Assembly: GCF_024171725.1 (NCBI RefSeq)
Contig: NZ_JAMTCG010000003.1
Span: forward strand, 620,001 to 684,000
Reading direction: 5' to 3'
DNA: 64,000 bases
Source: Williamsia serinedens
Lineage (GTDB): Bacteria; Actinomycetota; Actinomycetes; Mycobacteriales; Mycobacteriaceae
A program made the translations under genes and the position numbers. Below are positions 63,874 to 64,000 of the stretch, in pieces (within the stretch, counting starts at the first letter, position 1; every line of letters starts with the position of its first letter). Under the pieces are notes generated by a model. The model worked only from the letters and a program-made list of their open reading frames with translations, made no database searches and was not told where the DNA came from.

Positions 63874-64000
63874 ATGAAGAACATCGGTTTCCTGTCGTTC
63901 GGGCACTGGACGCCCTCTCCGCAGTCTCAGACGCGGTCCGCGGCCGATGTGCTCCTCCAGTCCATCGACCTGGCCGTCGCCGCCGAGGAGCTCGGCGCGG
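63874..64000 (+). CDS. LLM-class flavin-dependent oxidoreductase (5' end only)
   Basis: The first 42 codons of a gene cut by the window edge. The start KNIGFLSFGHWTPSP followed by DVLLQSIDLAVAAEELG is the first strand and helix of a luciferase-like (LLM) flavin or F420 monooxygenase. It is probably leaderless. Little more can be said; function and length lie outside the window. Confidence 0.8.
   Translation, partial: MKNIGFLSFGHWTPSPQSQTRSAADVLLQSIDLAVAAEELGA

Overview
The window is GC-rich (about 70%) actinobacterial chromosome. The gene content points to Mycobacteriales (Gordonia, Williamsia or Rhodococcus-like): PrrAB, SepH, a mycobacterial-type SerC, an RpfA-like resuscitation factor behind a c-di-AMP riboswitch, an MMPL transporter, DUF3027, DUF2771, actinobacterial XPB and DapC. 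From memory, the order follows M. tuberculosis Rv0903c (prrA) down to Rv0858c (dapC), with accessory genes inserted. Genus is an inference. I see no tRNA, rRNA, insertion sequence, prophage or CRISPR array.

Layout. 1-8.9 kb: end of an ABC importer (permease, Tat lipoprotein), MntH, photolyase, the PrrAB two-component system, a hemophore-like secreted protein, a ROK sugar kinase and a CinA amidohydrolase. 9.1-11.2 kb: three overlapping genes (DUF6328 membrane protein and two GAF proteins with divergent ANTAR-like tails). 11.3-16.5 kb: citrate synthase with FKBP, PfkB kinase with aldose epimerase, and 5-oxoprolinase subunits PxpBC. 16.5-22.4 kb: MpaB-type oxygenase, a DUF1540 Cys-rich protein behind two IdeR-like boxes, and a TetR/MMPL/DUF4442 group. 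22.4-28.6 kb: a PAP2 protein, MFS pump, PdxH, catalase and a second citrate synthase. 28.7-35.9 kb: SerC, SepH, DUF6928, DUF2537, a carotenoid-type oxidoreductase, a SpoU methyltransferase and an MFS pump. 36-46 kb: Eis-like acetyltransferase with a DinB-like enzyme, MFS pump, MarR, purine permease, DUF2530, and an operon of DUF3027, a sacsin-type ATPase and PAP2. 46-59 kb: MFS/DUF2771, a cold-shock protein, a molybdopterin cluster (moaA-moaD facing moaC-mog-moaE) flanking rpfA, and XPB with its partner. 59-64 kb: two LppU-like proteins, DapC, an AlkB-like dioxygenase, an SDR, a threonine dehydratase and the start of a luciferase-like monooxygenase.

The most unusual signal is in the gaps. Five intergenic regions (near 9.0, 34.6, 37.95, 52.6 and 61.2 kb) hold short arrays whose core words recur every 21 bp, two turns of B-DNA. 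In four of them the array is followed by an inverted copy of itself, so the whole gap is an imperfect long hairpin. The core word differs between loci while the period and symmetry persist. I know of no described family that matches; this is my main candidate for something new.

The best-supported regulatory region is upstream of rpfA: a perfect CRP/GlxR-type site followed by a c-di-AMP (ydaO-type) riboswitch, putting one cell-wall gene under two cyclic-nucleotide signals. Other readable control sites are paired iron boxes before the DUF1540 gene, a leaderless promoter with an operator around its -10 box before the MpaB gene, and palindromes before the MMPL/DUF4442 pair and the last gene.
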